Source: an uncultured Bacteroidota bacterium (GTDB lineage: Bacteria > Bacteroidota > Bacteroidia > Chitinophagales > Saprospiraceae). Taken from it: a stretch of DNA of 7,287 nucleotides. This document shows positions 6,150 to 7,287 of the stretch, in pieces. Positions within the stretch are counted from its first letter, which is position 1, and each line of letters begins with the position of its first letter. The stretch covers positions 1 to 7,287 of the forward strand of contig CALEYM010000695.1 in assembly GCA_937926185.1 (NCBI GenBank), written 5' to 3'. A model generated the notes under the pieces. The model made no database searches. It saw only the letters and a list, made by a program, of their open reading frames with translations, and was not told the DNA's origin. Made by a program: the position numbers and the translations under genes.

Positions 6150-6896
6150 ATGCCAAACCAAATGTATCCTACCCTCATCGTCGACGACGAGCCCGACGCG
6201 CGCAACGTCCTGCGCCGGCTGATCGATCGCTATTGCCCGCGGCTGCTGGTCTGTGCCGAAGCGGGGACGGTGGCCGATGCGTTGGCGGCCATCCAGGAGC
6301 ACCGCCCCGCGCTGATTTTCCTGGATGTAGACCTGCGTAAGGGCAACGGATTCGACATTCTCGACGCCTATCCAAAGCCTGGCTTTCAGGTGATTTTTAC
6401 CACGGCCTACGACGATTTTGCCGTGAAAGCATTCCAATACCGGGCGTTGCATTACTTGCTCAAGCCCATCGCCCCCCAGGAACTGATCGCCGCGACCAAT
6501 GAGATACCATCACCCGCCAAATTCTGGCCCGAATATGAATTGTTGCAACAATCGCTGGCCGCCGCCCGGCAGAAAAGTCTCAGTTTGCCCACCATTCACG
6601 GAACGGTAGTGATCCGGGCCGATGAGATCAGCCATATTCGCGGGGAGGATAAATACGCCACCGTCGTACTGGAAACCGGCGAAAAATTCTTTGTCAGTTT
6701 GTTATTAAAAGATATGGAGGAGAGCCTGCCGGCAGGCGAATTCATCCGCCCGCACCAGTCGTACCTCGTCCGTATCGCGTCGGTGCGGAAGGTGCTGAAA
6801 ACGGACGGTGTCGCGCTGGTGCTGAAGGATAAAACGGAAGTTCCGGTGTCGAGGAGGAACAGGGAAGATGTGTTGCGGGTGTTGGGGATAGTCTGA
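6150..6896 (+). CDS. LytTR-family response regulator
   Basis: The product is 248 residues. ATG 6150 is the first start after the inverted repeat; a second in-frame ATG at 6162 is possible, but the upstream one is preferred because it leaves a few residues before the first beta-strand (TLIVDDEPDA). The receiver domain (about 7-122) has the acidic pair D12-D13, the phosphoacceptor D59 in LIFLDVDL, T84-T85 in VIFTTAYDDFAVKAF and K105-P106 in LLKPI, so all key residues are present. The C-terminal LytTR DNA-binding domain (about 145-246) shows GTVVIRADEISHIRGEDKYA, GEFIRPHQSYLVRIASV and VPVSRRNRE. It would bind promoter DNA when phosphorylated, normally by the LytS-type kinase encoded 47 bases upstream on the same strand. 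The target genes are not identifiable. The gene appears intact even though its partner kinase gene is broken. It ends in TGA. Confidence 0.95.
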   Translation: MPNQMYPTLIVDDEPDARNVLRRLIDRYCPRLLVCAEAGTVADALAAIQEHRPALIFLDVDLRKGNGFDILDAYPKPGFQVIFTTAYDDFAVKAFQYRALHYLLKPIAPQELIAATNEIPSPAKFWPEYELLQQSLAAARQKSLSLPTIHGTVVIRADEISHIRGEDKYATVVLETGEKFFVSLLLKDMEESLPAGEFIRPHQSYLVRIASVRKVLKTDGVALVLKDKTEVPVSRRNREDVLRVLGIV

Positions 6897-6964
6897 TTTC
6901 GATTAACTTGGCGAGGGAGTGCTGCCCCGATCAATATTTAAACCTTATTTGCCCGATATTTCCC

Positions 6965-7287
6965 CTAAAAATGGACGCTTGATCGCTTGCGAACAGGCAC
7001 TAAGGTCGTACCCACTCTTACGGCATTCACTTTGACCTTTTTCAGATTTGCGTTTTTATCCGCTTTTAGTATTAATTTCCCCAGGTCTGAGTTCTCTTCT
7101 ACTGAAATAACAGTTTTTAATGTTAAGCGAAACTGTATTTTAGATTTTTCTATTTTAAAATAGTCTCCCTCGCGTATCGGAATGGAAGATTTAGGGCATC
7201 CAATCCCTAAAAATTCTGCATTGGAATTTTCGCATGGATTATCACTCCATACCTCGTAACACCCGGCGCCAATGCTTACTAAATATA
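6965..7287 (-). CDS. C-terminal part of an unrecognised protein, cut by the right window edge
   Basis: On the minus strand a frame is open from the right edge to TAG at 6967-6965, giving 106 residues without a start codon in the window. It begins YLVSIGAGCYEVWSDNPCEN, then EFLGIGCPKSSIPIREGDYF, and ends LKKVKVNAVRVGTTLVPVRK plus six residues. Three Cys residues near the start (9, 18, 30 of the visible part) and alternating hydrophobic/charged beta-like stretches suggest a beta-rich domain, perhaps exported; I recognise no family. The amino-acid composition looks like real protein, and no other frame here is open as far. The DNA is much more AT-rich than the rest of the window, so the gene may belong to an AT-rich accessory region starting after 6900. 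It converges on the response regulator gene with 68 bases between stops, and I see no clear terminator hairpin there. Confidence 0.6.
   Translation of the reverse strand, partial: YLVSIGAGCYEVWSDNPCENSNAEFLGIGCPKSSIPIREGDYFKIEKSKIQFRLTLKTVISVEENSDLGKLILKADKNANLKKVKVNAVRVGTTLVPVRKRSSVHF

Noticed and set aside
6897..6964. Terminator between the convergent regulator and right-edge genes
   Set aside because: I found no stem-loop of useful length in either direction in these 68 bases.

Overview
The window looks like chromosomal DNA from a member of the Bacteroidota, most likely a Saprospiraceae/Lewinella-type organism. I infer this from the protein families and gene order: a SpoIIM-like membrane protein followed by a DUF4129 protein, a MacA-type efflux adaptor, the C-terminal end of a large secreted repeat protein of the kind common in that family, and a LytS/LytTR-type kinase-regulator pair. 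A TAnnTTTG-like promoter element supports this weakly. Most of the window is GC-rich. The last ~390 bases are clearly AT-richer (bases 7081-7140 are 20/60 G+C; bases 5041-5100 are 43/60).

Layout, left to right. (1) Bases 1-2108, plus strand: the 3' part of a SpoIIM-family membrane protein gene fused in frame to a second multi-helix membrane domain, then a tandem array of a 7-bp unit, then a DUF4129 protein with a signal peptide. This pair belongs to a widespread Bacteroidota cluster that usually also contains RDD, DUF58 and MoxR-ATPase genes; those are not in the window. (2) Bases 2325-4329, plus strand: an RND/ABC efflux periplasmic adaptor (HlyD/MacA type) and a small membrane protein of unknown function. 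(3) Bases 4335-about 4871, minus strand: the 3' end of a secreted repeat-protein gene, converging on the small membrane protein gene. (4) About 4869-6896, plus strand: the 3' part of a propeller/Y_Y_Y-type sensor histidine kinase, a 20-bp perfect inverted repeat, and an intact LytTR response regulator. (5) Bases 6965-7287, minus strand: the C-terminal 106 residues of an unrecognised protein running off the right edge.

The most notable features are signs of gene breakage. A TAG codon interrupts a conserved stretch of the SpoIIM-like gene at 23-25. The kinase reading frame shifts by one base near 5385. At about 4866-4874 the 5'-less secreted-protein gene and the 5'-less kinase gene meet head to head at the palindrome GGCGCC, which is what one end of an inversion, or a chimeric assembly joint, would look like. 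Two spacers carry unrelated elements that both have a 7-bp period. I see no clear novel defence, mobile or biosynthetic system, and no RNA gene or CRISPR array. The junction is the observation most worth checking.
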